Of a stretch of DNA of 64,000 nt, positions 1 to 11,635 are shown one piece after another. The notes under the pieces are model-generated. The model made no database searches. It saw only the letters and a list, made by a program, of their open reading frames with translations, and had not been told where the DNA came from. A program made the position numbers and the translations under genes. How positions within the stretch are numbered: position 1 is the first letter of the stretch; the number at the start of each line of letters is the position of its first letter. Origin of the DNA: Excoecaria cochinchinensis (taxonomy: Eukaryota; Streptophyta; Magnoliopsida; Malpighiales; Euphorbiaceae); assembly GCA_947683425.1 (NCBI GenBank), contig CANTUQ010000058.1, positions 14,075,501 through 14,139,500 of the forward strand, in the 5' to 3' direction.

Positions 1-2224
1 ATTATAAAAAATATTCATTATATTGGAATGACCAGTTCTTCTTCTTATTATTATTAAATTTACTTTTTCCGTTTAAAATATTGTCACATTTCTTTTTTTT
101 TTTCAATAAAAATTTAAAGAAAAATTACTAATATGATTGGATTTATGACTACGTTATTAATATAGGAACGAACAATAATTTATATTTATTGGTTATAAGA
201 CACATTAAATACTGATATATTAGACATTTTAAAAAATACAAATATAACTTCAAAAAGAAAAATGAGCTAAAATTTATGATAAAATAAAATAATAAAAAAA
301 AGAGACTATTTTTTTAGTATGATTATTGCTATTCAAAAGTTCGCATGTTTTAAGTCTGATCGATCTATTATGATAAAAAATTCTTCCAATAATGATTTTT
401 TTCATTTGTAAAATTTAAATTTAAAATTTTATTTAAAGAAAATAAGTATTTTACCACTTGAATCAACGTGCTGGTAAAACGTAACTATGTTTTTAATAAT
501 TTGGTCTAAGGTTTATGGATGGGGTCAATTTTCAAACAAAATTAGAAATTGGGCTGCAAAATTTTGCCCTTTCCACCTTTGATTGTCCATTGACAAGAAG
601 CCTGGGCCTAACCATGCAAATGGCCCTATAACTGCAAAAATGCTTATTTTCCCTAGTTGCCTTGCTGCTATCTGAAATTATCTTAATTGAACACCCAAAA
701 TTGGGGATTCAACAAACTTACCTTCTCCTTAATCTTAGATTCCAACAACAATTTTATGAATTTCTGTGAGACAAAGAAGAAAATGTTCTGACAGATTGTA
801 TATATACTGTTGCTATGAGGTGTGAAACATCAACTTTCTTATCCTTTGTTACAAGGTATTCAATTCATATGTTTAAGAAAATGTACTTCAACAGTTAAAT
901 CTAACTCAATGTTAAAAGTTAATCCTTTGTTACAAGGTATTCAATTCATATGTTTAAGAAAATGTACTTCAACAGTTAAATCTAACTCAATGTTAAAAGT
1001 TAATTTATGATGTTAGAATTGTACAAACCACTATAAAGATATGTAAGATATTTAACACTCTTCTCATGTTAATTTGAATGCATTTTAATTAAATATTCGT
1101 AACTTAATATCCTAAAACTAATAGCATATGAAAAAAAAAAAATGGAGCCTGTAACTCAATTCTAAATATTAATTTGCAGATTGTTATCTTTTTATAGTGG
1201 CCTAAAACGTAGTTTTATCCATAATATTTCATAAAAATTGTAATTTTATCCTTAATGTTTCATTTAGTGCAATATTACTCTTCGTATTTTAAAATTGTGC
1301 GGCGTGTTTCTTGTTCAAGTGCGGCATGTTGCAAGACTATTAAAAGAGATGAAAATATGATTGGTAATAATGCACCAATTGAAACATTAGGGATACGATT
1401 ACCCGTTTTATCAAACATTAAGAATAAATTTACACTTTTAGCCTTTTATAATTATTTGCAAATATCAAAACTTTAAGAACTTTTTGTACTAACTTATAAT
1501 GAGACTTTTTAAGGAATTAAAAATTAAAAGAAATATGAAATGTCTAAAAGATTGGAAATTGTCTCTCGTTGAATCTTTCCAAGTGTTTATAGGTATCTAA
1601 TTGCAGCTTAATTGTTTCTCTTCCAATTTCTCCATGATTTTTTTATGATATTTATAAACTTAATTATTCACATCCAGTTAATTTGATATTAATGGGAAGT
1701 GACATAGTTAATTGCAATTTTAATACCTACGTATCTTAAAATTTATTTCAAAAAATGTAAGGTAAAACCATGAAAGAGTTGTCAATTTCATAAGATCCTT
1801 TTCAAGAAACTTAAAATCTACAACCACAAAATATTTATTTCTCTTTTCCATGTAACACTGACATAAGGTGTAAGGTGTAAGAGAAAGTAAAAATGATATG
1901 TAATTTTCTCTCAAATTGTCTTAAAAAAAGAAAATCTGTGATGGGTTTATCTAAACCATCTTTAACCATGCATAGAGTTGATGGGTTTGAAATAATTCCA
2001 AAATTCAATACTTGAGAAGCAAGAGATTACAATGAGAAACCATGTATATATATGTGAACATGTGCTTACACTATACGTAACTAAGGTTTGGTTCTCACAG
2101 CTGTGTGCGGCCCATGTGACACAGACTGAGTGTAGGCCAACTCTTTTCACATTAAAGTTGAAGAAAATACACAAAGTTCAATCTTGTTATCATTATTTTC
2201 AAATTAAACATTTACATTACTTCT
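1..2224. other. AT-rich intergenic DNA
   Basis: No frame here resembles a known protein and no transposon ends were found. The stretch is AT-rich with poly-A and poly-T runs. The only structure I can support is the exact 81-bp tandem duplication listed separately. The right edge is the 3' flank of the minus-strand TRM-like gene. Confidence 0.6.
841..1002. repeat. Exact 81-bp tandem duplication (2 copies)
   Basis: Copies at 841-921 and 922-1002 look identical base for base. The unit starts ATCCTTTGTTACAAGG. Because 81 is a multiple of three, a short reading frame stays open through both copies, but nothing suggests that it is translated. Perfect identity implies a recent duplication. Confidence 0.95.
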
Positions 2225-3383
2225 TCACTGACATCTCGCATCTAATAATTCTTCCACCATTTGCTCAACAATTTGTTGCTCCAAATACAAACAAATCTCT
2301 TCAGAACTTTCGAAATCTCCCACCCAATTGCACTCTTTAATATCTTCCTCTGTTAACTTGCACAGCTTTTCTATTACTTCTCCAAAATCATTTCTTACTT
2401 CCGTTCTCTTCTGCTCAATATAATCACTTTTCATCTCTCTTTTGTTCAGGTTGGTGGATTTTGGTGAACGTTTCTTTCCTGCTAAACAAAATCACTAAAT
2501 CAATTGGGTTATAAGAAAACGGGTTTAGACTAAGTTCAACCCCAAAAACTAGCTCGTGAGAGGTTCAGGCATGTGAAATAATTGAGAAATAACTGTTATA
2601 TATGAAATTAATTGGAATTAACTAACCTGGCAAAGGAATTTCCTGATGAACAGAAATTGGAGTTGAATCTTGTTTGTTTGCATATTGATTTTTAATTTTC
2701 TTCATGAACTTGGATTCCACCAATACTTCCTTCTGATTGATGGGCTTTACTCGATTTCTGCTCTTCTTCACAGTTCTTTTAAGAGGAGAAACAAATCCTG
2801 ATTTTACTTCACCTCCTCTGCAACTCCCAAATCTTGAAACTTTTTTATTATTACAACCGAATTTCCTTGTCTCCTGGTTTCTTTGATTCTTGCTTTTCTC
2901 TACTTTTTTCTGCTTCATATCTTCAAAACCCACTTCAGATTTCCTCAGTTTCTTATCTTTCTCCACATTTTCAAGGTAAAGAACAAAGAAATCGTGCTGA
3001 TTTTCATGAGCTAAAACACTTGGCACCTCACGAAAAGACACAGAACTCTTCACTCTACGATGTTGCTGGTTCTGTGTTTGTCCTAAATCAAACTCAAGCA
3101 AATAATCCATAAAATTAACAGACCTACTGCGGGTAACTAAATCAGGTGTGTTTGGAACCCAATTACTAGCGGGCAAAGAATCTAAACCCATCAATTTGGC
3201 TACTACTCCAGGAGTAGTAGTAGTAGTAATTGGAGGTTCAATTTTGAGGTTTGGTGAATGTTTATGGTGAAATTGGATTGGAGTTTCATCTGATGGGTGG
3301 GTTTGGAGACCTCTCTTGCATAAAACCAAGCGAGCAATGCCTGAAAAACACCCACCATTGCCATTGCTGCTTGACTTGCTCAT
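2225..3383 (-). CDS. TRM-family (TON1-recruiting-motif, VARLMGL/DUF3741-type) protein, two exons
   Basis: Exon 1 is 3383-2627 and exon 2 is 2478-2225. The 148-bp intron has a donor reading CCAG|GTTAGT and an acceptor TTTAGCAG|GAAAG; joining the exons keeps the frame and gives 336 aa. Residues 60-71 read VVAKLMGLDSLP, the VARLMGL motif of plant TRM/LONGIFOLIA-type proteins. It is followed by RSRSVNFMDYLLEF (about 86-99) and SVSFREVP (about 114-121), short blocks also seen in small TRMs. Residues 150-250 are Lys/Arg-rich. The acidic C-terminus ends EQQIVEQMVEELLDARCQ, like the C-terminal motif of the family. Family members recruit TON1 and phosphatase complexes to cortical microtubules; that role is inferred here, not shown. 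The ATG at 3383 is the first in frame and begins a Ser/Gly-rich N-terminus. It is short compared with most TRMs. TRM28-like is my best guess. Confidence 0.82.
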
Positions 3384-4630
3384 GCTTTGTGTGGGGGAAA
3401 AACACAGAAATTGGGTTGTATTGTAGAGGAATGATTATATGAGACAACAGACAAGGACTAATAAAAACAATAGTAGATAGGTAAGAGATTGACATGAAAG
3501 ACTTAAAAAATTGAAAAATGAGAGGGAGAGGCGGGCTCTCGATTTGGATTTAAATGCTACTTTTTTAGGGACACCACTGTAGTGTCGTGGGAAAAGGTCG
3601 GCAGATGGACTTTGGTAGGTGAGTTCACACTGGGTGCGTGCATATCCATGTGTTCTTGCTTATTTGAAATGTCGAATTATGGGAAATTATTACATTTCAA
3701 TAACAAAATTCTAATATATATTATTTTTATTTAATCTCTTTTTATTTCTTTTCACAAACATCAAATATATTTGGAATCGTATGTTTTTTAATAAATTCCG
3801 TTAAATTAAAAATAATTTTTTTTTTTTATTTATGACCCAATTGTCTGTGTTATATGGTTCGCATTGTATTATTTTTTTTAACATATAACTGGAAAGTATT
3901 ATAAAAAAAAAAAAAATAGAAAAAATTATACATATGCATCCACGTGGGTTTCATTAAGTGGTAAAGCACATTAGAACAAAAATAATATGTTATGATTATC
4001 CTACTCCACTCTATGCACCTTCCTTGTGTACCCAATTAGGGTTAAGTAAATCAACCTTGCAATCATATAGCATTTTTCCTTTTGTTTTTGGTGCTAAAAA
4101 GGGTGTAAAATTCACATAAAAACAAAACTAGTGATCATAAATAACTTGCAATGATATACCATTTTTCCTTTTCCCACCTTCATTATACCTAATTTTGAGA
4201 TTTTTTGGGAATATACTTCATCAACTTTATTTATGGATTGGGTAATGCTCTAGTCCTTCAAAAAATAAAATAATTATAGATTGAATTATTTACTTAGTTT
4301 AGAAATTAGTTTCTATTTCTAAATTAGCTTTAAAGATAAATAAATAAAAATCATGTGTACGGTGTTTTTGAATTAATCATAAAAAAATAAAATTGCAATT
4401 TAATCAGCGTATACTACAGTGTAGATTATAAATTAAGTAGGTAAATAATAATATTGTTGATAAAATAAGCGTACGGTATTATATCTTATTAGTCAATTTG
4501 TTGGATTGGATGTTGAGATATCCCTTTCTAAAGAGGGGCAAAGGTGGTGTTGAAAATTCAATTGAAACAGACGCAAATTTGTATTTTGATTTGTTGACTT
4601 TATTCCATTTCTGAGGATTTGGACCACCGA
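3384..4630. other. Upstream region of the TRM-like gene and AT-rich intergenic DNA
   Basis: This includes the 5' leader and presumed promoter of the minus-strand gene that starts at 3383. I could not place a convincing TATA box or transcription start. The rest is AT-rich and shows no protein-like frame. Confidence 0.5.
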
Positions 4631-4899
4631 CTTATAATTCATAACATATCTGCCATTCTAGTCTTCTATTTTAGTGTTCTGCTTCTGAAGATTTCCATTG
4701 TTTCGGGCTTTTCTTGAAATGGATCATGATGTTCTACTTAGGCCCATTTCCAATCACAATCCCAACTTATAAGTCATAGCATATCTGCCATTCCTCTTCT
4801 ATTTTTGTGTTCTGGTTCTGAAGATTTTTATTGTTTCGGGCTTTTCTTGAAATGGATCATGATGTTCTACTTAGGCCCATTTCCAATCACAATCCCAAC
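4631..4899. repeat. Imperfect ~134-bp tandem duplication
   Basis: Copies run 4631-4765 and 4766-4899. Both contain CATATCTGCCATTC, TGTTTCGGGCTTTTC and TGGATCATGATGTTC in the same order. They differ by a few substitutions and a 2-3 bp indel. I see no gene in the unit. Confidence 0.9.
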
Positions 4900-5183
4900 C
4901 AAACACAATCTTCCTTCAACACTATTTTCAATTTCAAATTAAACAAGTTCCTTAGAATACGTCAAGCATTGCTAGCTGCACACATAATTAAGTCGCGCAA
5001 TTTAAAAATAATTTGGACCTACTAGACCTAAATTCTATTCAACCATTTTTCTTTTGTTATCAAAGATATACATGATGGTGTAATTATACTCCATCTCTCC
5101 CACTAAATTAATGTATTATAGTACTAAATTTTCACCAATATTAAAATAATAATTGGTTTTGCTAATTTTTATGTAAAGTTATA

Positions 5184-5411
5184 TACTTTCTCCGTTTCTT
5201 TTTATTTATCGTTTTTGTTATTTTTACTAAAATTAATAAGTATTAATTTGGCTTAAATTTATTATAAAATTAAGTGATTTAATATACAAATTTAAATCTA
5301 ATTGGTCAACTTTAATTGAAAAATAAAATTAAATTAAGAAAAAAAAATAAATTTCATTATAAGTAAAAATGACAGAAAAAGTGACAAATAAAAAGTAACA
5401 GAAAGAATATT
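5184..5411. mobile_element. Stowaway-like (Tc1/mariner) MITE, degenerate
   Basis: The ends are imperfect inverted repeats. The left reads CTTTCTCCGTTTCTTTTTAT and the right, reverse-complemented, TTCTTTCTGTTACTTTTTAT, with TA at both flanks. This matches the CTCCNTCCGT-type terminus of plant Stowaway MITEs. There is no coding capacity. Boundaries are uncertain by a few bases. Confidence 0.6.
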
Positions 5412-5813
5412 AATAAACTAAAATGTCTCATCTTAGTTTAAGTTATTATAATAAAATGTGTAAAAAAATAGTAATTAAGATATTAAATGTTTTGTTGACA
5501 CTATATGAGAGTAAAGCAGGAAATGATTTATTAAATGCTATCTTGAATTTACCAAAATAATAATTTAATGAGATAATTTTTTTTTTTTAAAGTGACAATT
5601 TAGTAGAACGGTAAGAATATTTCATAAAAGAGTTTATACTAATTGTAGCAACCAAGATAATGTGGTGAACATAAACACTAATGGAGCACACTAGTGGAGC
5701 CCGCAAAGCTCGAACATGACAAGTTTCATATTTTCATCTCTTTTTTTTTTTTGACAATTAAAGAAAAAATGATACTTTAACATGAAAATTAAAAAAATAA
5801 TTGAAAAACCTTA

Positions 5814-5819
<6 letters not shown>

Positions 5820-5856
<37 letters not shown>
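5820..5856. repeat. (TA)n microsatellite
   Basis: About 18 uninterrupted TA units. Confidence 0.95.
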
Positions 5857-5860
<4 letters not shown>

Positions 5861-6103
5861 CAATAGCAATGGACTAATCTGACATTTTTTTAATTTTAAA
5901 TATAATATTTAATTTTTATATAATTAAATTTAAATTTATTATTTTATTAAATATAACTATACATAATAAATAGTGAATTTTTTTCTCAAAGAACATTTAA
6001 ATTAGAACAAAATAAAGTAGTGAAACATTTTCACTTAAAGTGGGACGGAGCAAGAGAATATTACATCAATCTAGCAATTGCTCAAAACATATGTGATTTT
6101 GAT

Positions 6104-6255
6104 TAGGGGTGTTCAAAAATGGGTTGGGTGGGTTATGATAAAATTTGAATCAAATTTTTATAATATATTTTGTGAGATTATATATAATTCAACTCCATTT
6201 TTCTTCTAAAAAAAATCTAATTGTAACCCATGTAACCCATTTTTGAACACCCCTA
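6104..6255. mobile_element. 152-bp hAT-type MITE with perfect 8-bp TSD
   Basis: The ends are TAGGGGTGTTCAAAAATGGG and its inverse, CCCATTTTTGAACACCCCTA, a perfect terminal inverted repeat of at least 20 bp. The flanking 8-bp target duplication ATTTTGAT (6096-6103 and 6256-6263) is also perfect. TAGGGGTG ends with an 8-bp duplication are diagnostic of the hAT superfamily. The element is non-coding and must have moved with a transposase supplied elsewhere. Confidence 0.92.
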
Positions 6256-6359
6256 ATTTTGATGGTTCATGAGTTGATGCTCATTCATCCTTAATTACAA
6301 TATACAAAAAAAAAAAAAAAGAAAATGATGGCTTGATGTTTCAATAAGTAATAGAATAT

Positions 6360-7307
6360 TAGGTGTGATCATGGACCGGTTAACCGGTCTATAAGTGCAA
6401 AAAAAAATCAGTCAATTAACAATCGATTTTGGAAAATTACTAACCAGTAAGCAGTCCGTTATTATTTGTTAATCAGTCCATCGGTTTTGGATTTTCGAAT
6501 CGGTTAACCAATATTATTTCGGTTAACCACTATAATTATAAAATTTATTCATAAAAAAATTAAAATATTCATATTACTTAAAAATAAAAATTAGAAACAA
6601 AATATAATTTAATATAATATTCAAATTATAAATATAAACTAAAAATGTTGTTTCAATATGCATAGATAGGATAGAAAAATGTAACAAATGGAAAAATTGT
6701 AATTTATTAATTTTATTAAATATTAATTATTACTTGTAACGAAATTTTTTATTTTTAAAACGAAATATATTTAATTCGAATTACAAGTATTAAATACTAC
6801 CTATAAGAATATTAAAACTAATATTCCACATTTTAATTGAATATTATTTATCATATTAAATTTTAATAATTTTAATATAAAATATTTTAATTAAAGTGTT
6901 AAAATTATTAAATTAGTTACAATTAATTATATATATTAAAAAGTTTGAAAGGTAAAAATTTTTATGTGTGTGAAAATAAAGTATATCATAAATATAACTT
7001 TTCATTAATACATTTATGTTATATAACTTTTCGAATATATTATGATTTTCATTATTGAAAAATTGATAAATCAAGAAATAATAATAAATACTAAATATGG
7101 ATATATTGAATAATTAATAAATTAACTAAAAATTCGGTTATCGGTTCGGTTAACGGGTTATATGAGCCAAAACTATTAAGCAGTCTATTAATATCTGTTT
7201 TTTTTAAAATACTAACCATTAAATAGTCTATTACAATCGATTAATTAGTCAATCGGTTCGGTTTCGAACCGGTTAACCGCATCAATCAATTTTTTTTCTT
7301 ACCCCTA
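6360..7307. mobile_element. 948-bp non-autonomous hAT MITE, copy 1 of a family
   Basis: The ends are TAGGTGTGATC (left) and ...TTACCCCTA (right), flanked by a perfect 8-bp duplication TAGAATAT (6352-6359 and 7308-7315). Subterminal regions carry repeated GGTTAACCG and CGGTTCGG motifs; the middle is very AT-rich. There is no coding frame. It is the same family as the element at 33217-33954, in opposite orientation. Confidence 0.88.
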
Positions 7308-7431
7308 TAGAATATGAAGAAAGAAAGAAAATAAATTGACTCTTTGATATATACGTGATATTGAATTATTTTAATTTGCTCGCCTTCATTAACTACTATT
7401 AATAAACAAAAAGAGAAAAAAATTACATGAA

Positions 7432-7509
7432 AATGAGGAACTAGGCAATATAGAGGCAGAAATTAGAGAGAATGAGGAACTAGGCAATATAGAGGTAGAA
7501 ATTAGAGAG
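7432..7509. repeat. 39-bp tandem duplication (2 copies)
   Basis: Copies at 7432-7470 and 7471-7509 differ at one base (GAGGCAG versus GAGGTAG). The unit begins AATGAGGAACTAGGC. Confidence 0.95.
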
Positions 7510-8495
7510 ATTGGGGGAAAGGATATGAAAATATTTCATATCAGTTCCTATTAAGATTAAATTTTTATTCAGAAAAAATATGCGCATCTTCATTTGATAG
7601 CTTTCTATTTAAGAGTATAAGGATGTATATAATGGTAACCAAGATTTCTCATTCCCTATTTATAACATTTTTATATTCTTAAATGGAAAGTTAATCAAAT
7701 AGGGGATGAAAAATCATATGGTTATCATTATAATTTGGTAGAGAATTTAAGAATTCTTTTCTCTCTCTCTTTTTTTTTCCATTTCCAAATGGCTTTTAGA
7801 TTATGTAATTGTTGCTTTTATTTAGCATCGTTACTTGTGGATAACAATCTGCCCAGTAATATAACACTTCTGTTACTTTATTTTTTGCACTGTAAGAGGT
7901 AAATATGTTTTTTCTTTTAATTGATAAAATTATATCTTATTTTATATTTGCGGTGCATGATATATAGTATTGTTTTTTCTGACAATATTAATATATTGTA
8001 TATATGTAACAAATTTACATGGTTTTAATTAGCCTATTATATATATTTTTATTTGTTTATTTGAAATTCTATTATTTTTAATGACAAATTTGAATTAATA
8101 ATGTGGATAATTTTAATACAAAACATATATATATACCATTTTTAATACTGTAAATTTAACCTTTAAACTATAAAATTAGATTAATTTTATAATTGAAGAG
8201 CCATGTCCCTCTTTAGATGGACTCAATTCACCTAATAATGGATCACGGCCTCCGATTCATAACTTTTATTCATCTTTCATTTTTAATTTGTTTAAAAATA
8301 TTATCTATTTTTTTTTTTAATTTTATTTGTAATAATATTTAATTATTCAACCTCCCGTGTAATGAGAAAGTGATAGAAATAAAATAACTATAGGAGTCAT
8401 TTTCCTCTTCCTCCCAAACCCAGGTCTAATCAGATTAATAGCTGCGCATTACCTTCCTTGTTTCTGTCGCTTGCTTATCTGTAGTGGCTTGAGCA

Positions 8496-9859
8496 ATGGA
8501 TAGATCTCAAATTCTGCTATTAGGGTTACCAATTTTTCTATTTTTCTCTGATATTTTAAATCTTTTTACAGTACCCCCACCTCCTAAATCCACGCCTCAT
8601 GATCATAACACCGTTCATCGATTCCATTCCAACCCTAATCATGTTCTTCAACAACACGAACAACCTCTTCAATTTCCTGTTCAGGTTCCCTTTATTTTCA
8701 CCTCTGCTCTGTTTTTACACATCCGACCAATCATAAATTCTCTTCTTTTTTATTCAAACAAATAGATAAATAAATTAAATTTCTTTTTTTCTTTTTCTCA
8801 AATGCAGAAATCACCGACCACTATTGGAGGAGCAGGTGGTATTGGGGTTGGCAATACCATCAATATCGACTTCTGTGCTTCTTGTTCTTATAGGTATATC
8901 TTATTCTAGTTCTAATTTGCGTCCATCATGTTTATGTCAGTTCTTATTTGGTGTGCTTATTTTAATGGTGCCGCATTCGGTTTTAATTTCAGTTATTTTT
9001 GGTTTCTGCTGTTATTATTGATTGTCGTATATGCATTTAGATTCTTTCTTTGGAGTTCCTTAGTCAATTAAATTTTGATGGATGATTTCTCAATTTATGG
9101 CATTTCTTTATCAGTTTCATGGCTTACTTGTCTGTTTATTATCAAGTTTCTATTTTTTAAATCTGCAACTTCATTATTATGTCTGCTCTTAATATTTACT
9201 GTATTTAATATTCTCTTGCAAATTCTGTTGCTTTTTGCAGAGGAACTGCTATAACTATGAAGAATATGCTGGAAACACAGTTTCCTGGGATCAATGTTGT
9301 TTTGGCAAATTATCCTCCCCCACTTCCAAAGCGGATACTGAGCAAAGTTGTTCCGGTTGTTCAATTTGGAATCATTGGAGTAATAATGGCAGGCGAACAG
9401 ATTTTTCCACGGATAGGATTTGCAGTTCCACCTCCTTGGTACTACTCTTTACGTGCAAACAGATTTGGAAGTATTGCCAGCACTTGGCTTTTTGGGAACT
9501 TCATCCAATCCTTTCTTCAAAGTTCTGGTGCTTTTGAAGTGCACTGCAATGGTGAATTGGTAAGATCCTTTCTTTTGCTAATGCCTTACCTTGTCTTTTC
9601 AGTTGGCATGGTGCTTGGAATGAGTTCTGCAACTTTATTTTTAAGGAGGAATAAGCTGCTGTAGATGACCATTTTATTTTTGATTAATTTATAGTGATGT
9701 GTATTTGTATATAAAGATATATGTTTGCATTTCCTCCTCATTGTACACTTTCCTTGGACATTGTAGGTTTTTTCCAAGCTTGCAGAAAACAGGTTTCCTG
9801 GTGAAATAGAATTGAGAGAACTTGTTGGCAAAAGACTTGCTAATGGTGGGGATAAATGA
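8496..9859 (+). CDS. SelT-like protein (plant selenoprotein T homologue with CxxC), four exons
   Basis: Exons are 8496-8684, 8808-8893, 9241-9559 and 9767-9859, all with GT-AG junctions, giving 228 aa, the normal length for plant SelT-like proteins. Residues 1-25 form a hydrophobic signal/anchor. Exon 2 encodes the thioredoxin-like redox motif FCASCSYR, with Cys86 and Cys89 as CxxC; animals have selenocysteine at the second position, plants cysteine. Exon 3 has the conserved LANYPPPLPKRILSK block, a hydrophobic segment (about 125-143) and the signature SLRANRFGSIASTWLFGNF. Exon 4 ends FPGEIELRELVGKRL, as in the family. The likely role is an ER-membrane thioredoxin-fold oxidoreductase. The frame remains open past 9559 into intron 3, so missing that donor would give a wrong C-terminus. 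Confidence 0.95.
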
Positions 9860-10859
9860 CATTTTTTCCCTGTTCATGTAACTTACTGCTTCCTTTCATG
9901 CTTCAGGCAGATATTAAACTGTGATGGGGATATATACTTTTTCCCTTATTTCACGTTTTAAATATTAGTTAGCCTTTTCAATGTTGATCTGTAATATGAG
10001 TTTCAGAACAAGCATAGTATGCCATTAGAAACAATATTCATTCATCTCTACTGCATGAAAGAGTACTGGATTTAAATGTTTCTCATTCCTGCTAGCGTTT
10101 AATAAATTTGCAGCTGCTTTGAGATTGGCCTTTATTCGTTTTTCATGTCCTGTACAAGGAAATGACTTTTAAACATTGCTTGCTAGCTGCTCTCTGTGAA
10201 AGTGTATAAATTGTACTGTTCTGGACAATTTCTGGCCTGGTAATTTATTTACAGGCTGATGAAATTACTGTTGAGATGCTTCTGGAGCAGGAAAAGTTAT
10301 TTGTGTACTGTTACAAATTCTAGTGAAATCTATCCCGCACAAGTAAATGGTTAAAACAGAATTATCCTTAACGTGAAAATTTAAGGCATACCATTGTATT
10401 TTCTCGACTTTTACTTCGGACAAATATTGAAATGGTGTGGTTGGAAAACTTATTTTTCATTTTGGTGCTTTTTAAAAATAATTCTAGAAATGGTGTTTGG
10501 TTAGAAACTGCAACTCCCACCCACCGTCTTCCACTCTATACACATTCAACGTCTACTAAAAATAATAAATAGAGTACTTTTATTTTCATGTTTCTTTAAT
10601 TGGCATTTTCTTTAGGTAAAAAATAATATATAATTTTCCAATACTTGAGAAATAAATATAAAATATATGTATATTCGTTTAAATTTAAAGTATTTAAGGG
10701 AACTTATAAAATATATATATATTTAATACTTTTTTAATAAGTTTGTTATTTTATAATAAGAGATATTGGTTTGATTTAGATCTAATTTCGTGATATTAGC
10801 TAATTTTCGTGATATACTTGATTTAACAAAAAGAATATGCATTTGAAAATCCAAAGACA

Positions 10860-10902
<43 letters not shown>

Positions 10903-11055
10903 TATTAAATAATTGTTGTGTTTGCTCATTAATTCATTAATTTTTTATTGTTTTTTATGAAATAATTAATTAATTTATGTTAGGTAACAATTAATTAATT
11001 TTATTTTATTTTATTGTGAAAGAAGGTGAGCAAAGCTCACAAAAACAACAAATTA
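9860..11055. other. 3' flank of the SelT-like gene and AT-rich intergenic DNA
   Basis: This contains the presumed 3' UTR; AATAAA occurs near 10100, but I cannot assign a polyadenylation site with confidence. From about 10500 the DNA is AT-rich and featureless apart from the trinucleotide repeat. Confidence 0.5.
10861..10902. repeat. (ATA)n microsatellite
   Basis: About 14 uninterrupted ATA/TAA units. Confidence 0.95.
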
Positions 11056-11477
11056 GTGTACATAAAAAACACCAACCAAATCATGATGAATCCAAACATC
11101 AATCCCTTGAGGAGCATAATGCAGAACATGATGCCTCGGAGGAAAACCATAGGTGCGACAAGAAATCTGGTGCAAAATTGGCTTCTCTATGAATATGAGT
11201 AAAAGAGATTGCAAGAAAGTCCTTAGAAGCATGAGGAATGAGGTTGATGAGCGAAAAACAACTCGAATTAGTAGAACAATTGCCACAAATCACATCAACT
11301 GCCACTTTATTGTCGCATTCAACAATCACATGGGTAAAATCCTCCTCTTTAGCTCTTCGAAGACCACAAAACACACCCAGACCTTAGCAAGAAGGATGGG
11401 ACAAACACCAATATTAGCAACAAACCCAGCGCTCCATCTGCCATAACTATCACGCAACAAGCCACTACAATCCGCAA
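11056..11477 (-). pseudogene. RNase H-like (RVT_3) relic of a LINE-type element
   Basis: On the minus strand the upstream part reads GLLRDSYGRWSAGFVANIGV and LLAK. A frameshift near 11375-11390 follows, then THVIVECDNKVAVDVI and FTHIHREANFAPDFLSHLW. These match the N-terminal, central and C-terminal blocks of the RVT_3 RNase H domain found at the 3' end of plant LINEs. The hAT element begins inside it at 11478, and the upstream remainder of the LINE is gone. It is not functional. Confidence 0.75.
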
Positions 11478-11635
11478 CAGTGGCGGAGCCAGGACCCAGG
11501 GTCAGTGGGGTCCTAGCTCAATAAAAATTATTATAAAAAATTTAAAATTAAAAATACATATAATTTATACCATAAAAACATATTACATTTAAAATTAAAA
11601 AAGATAATGATTAAAATAAAATAAAAATACAACTT

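Larger units (their letters stand above)
4900..8495. other. AT-rich intergenic DNA with MITEs, upstream of the SelT-like gene
   Basis: No host coding sequence is seen. The region holds a Stowaway-like MITE, a (TA)n tract, two hAT-type MITEs and a 39-bp tandem duplication, each listed separately. The last ~100 bases carry the presumed 5' leader of the gene at 8496. Confidence 0.6.

Noticed and set aside
822..1010. Small repeated peptide gene
   Set aside because: It is open only because the 81-bp duplication keeps frame. There is no homology, promoter or conserved start context.
8824..9021. Separate small hydrophobic protein
   Set aside because: It lies in another frame across exon 2 and intron 2 of the SelT-like gene. 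The SelT exon structure explains the region.
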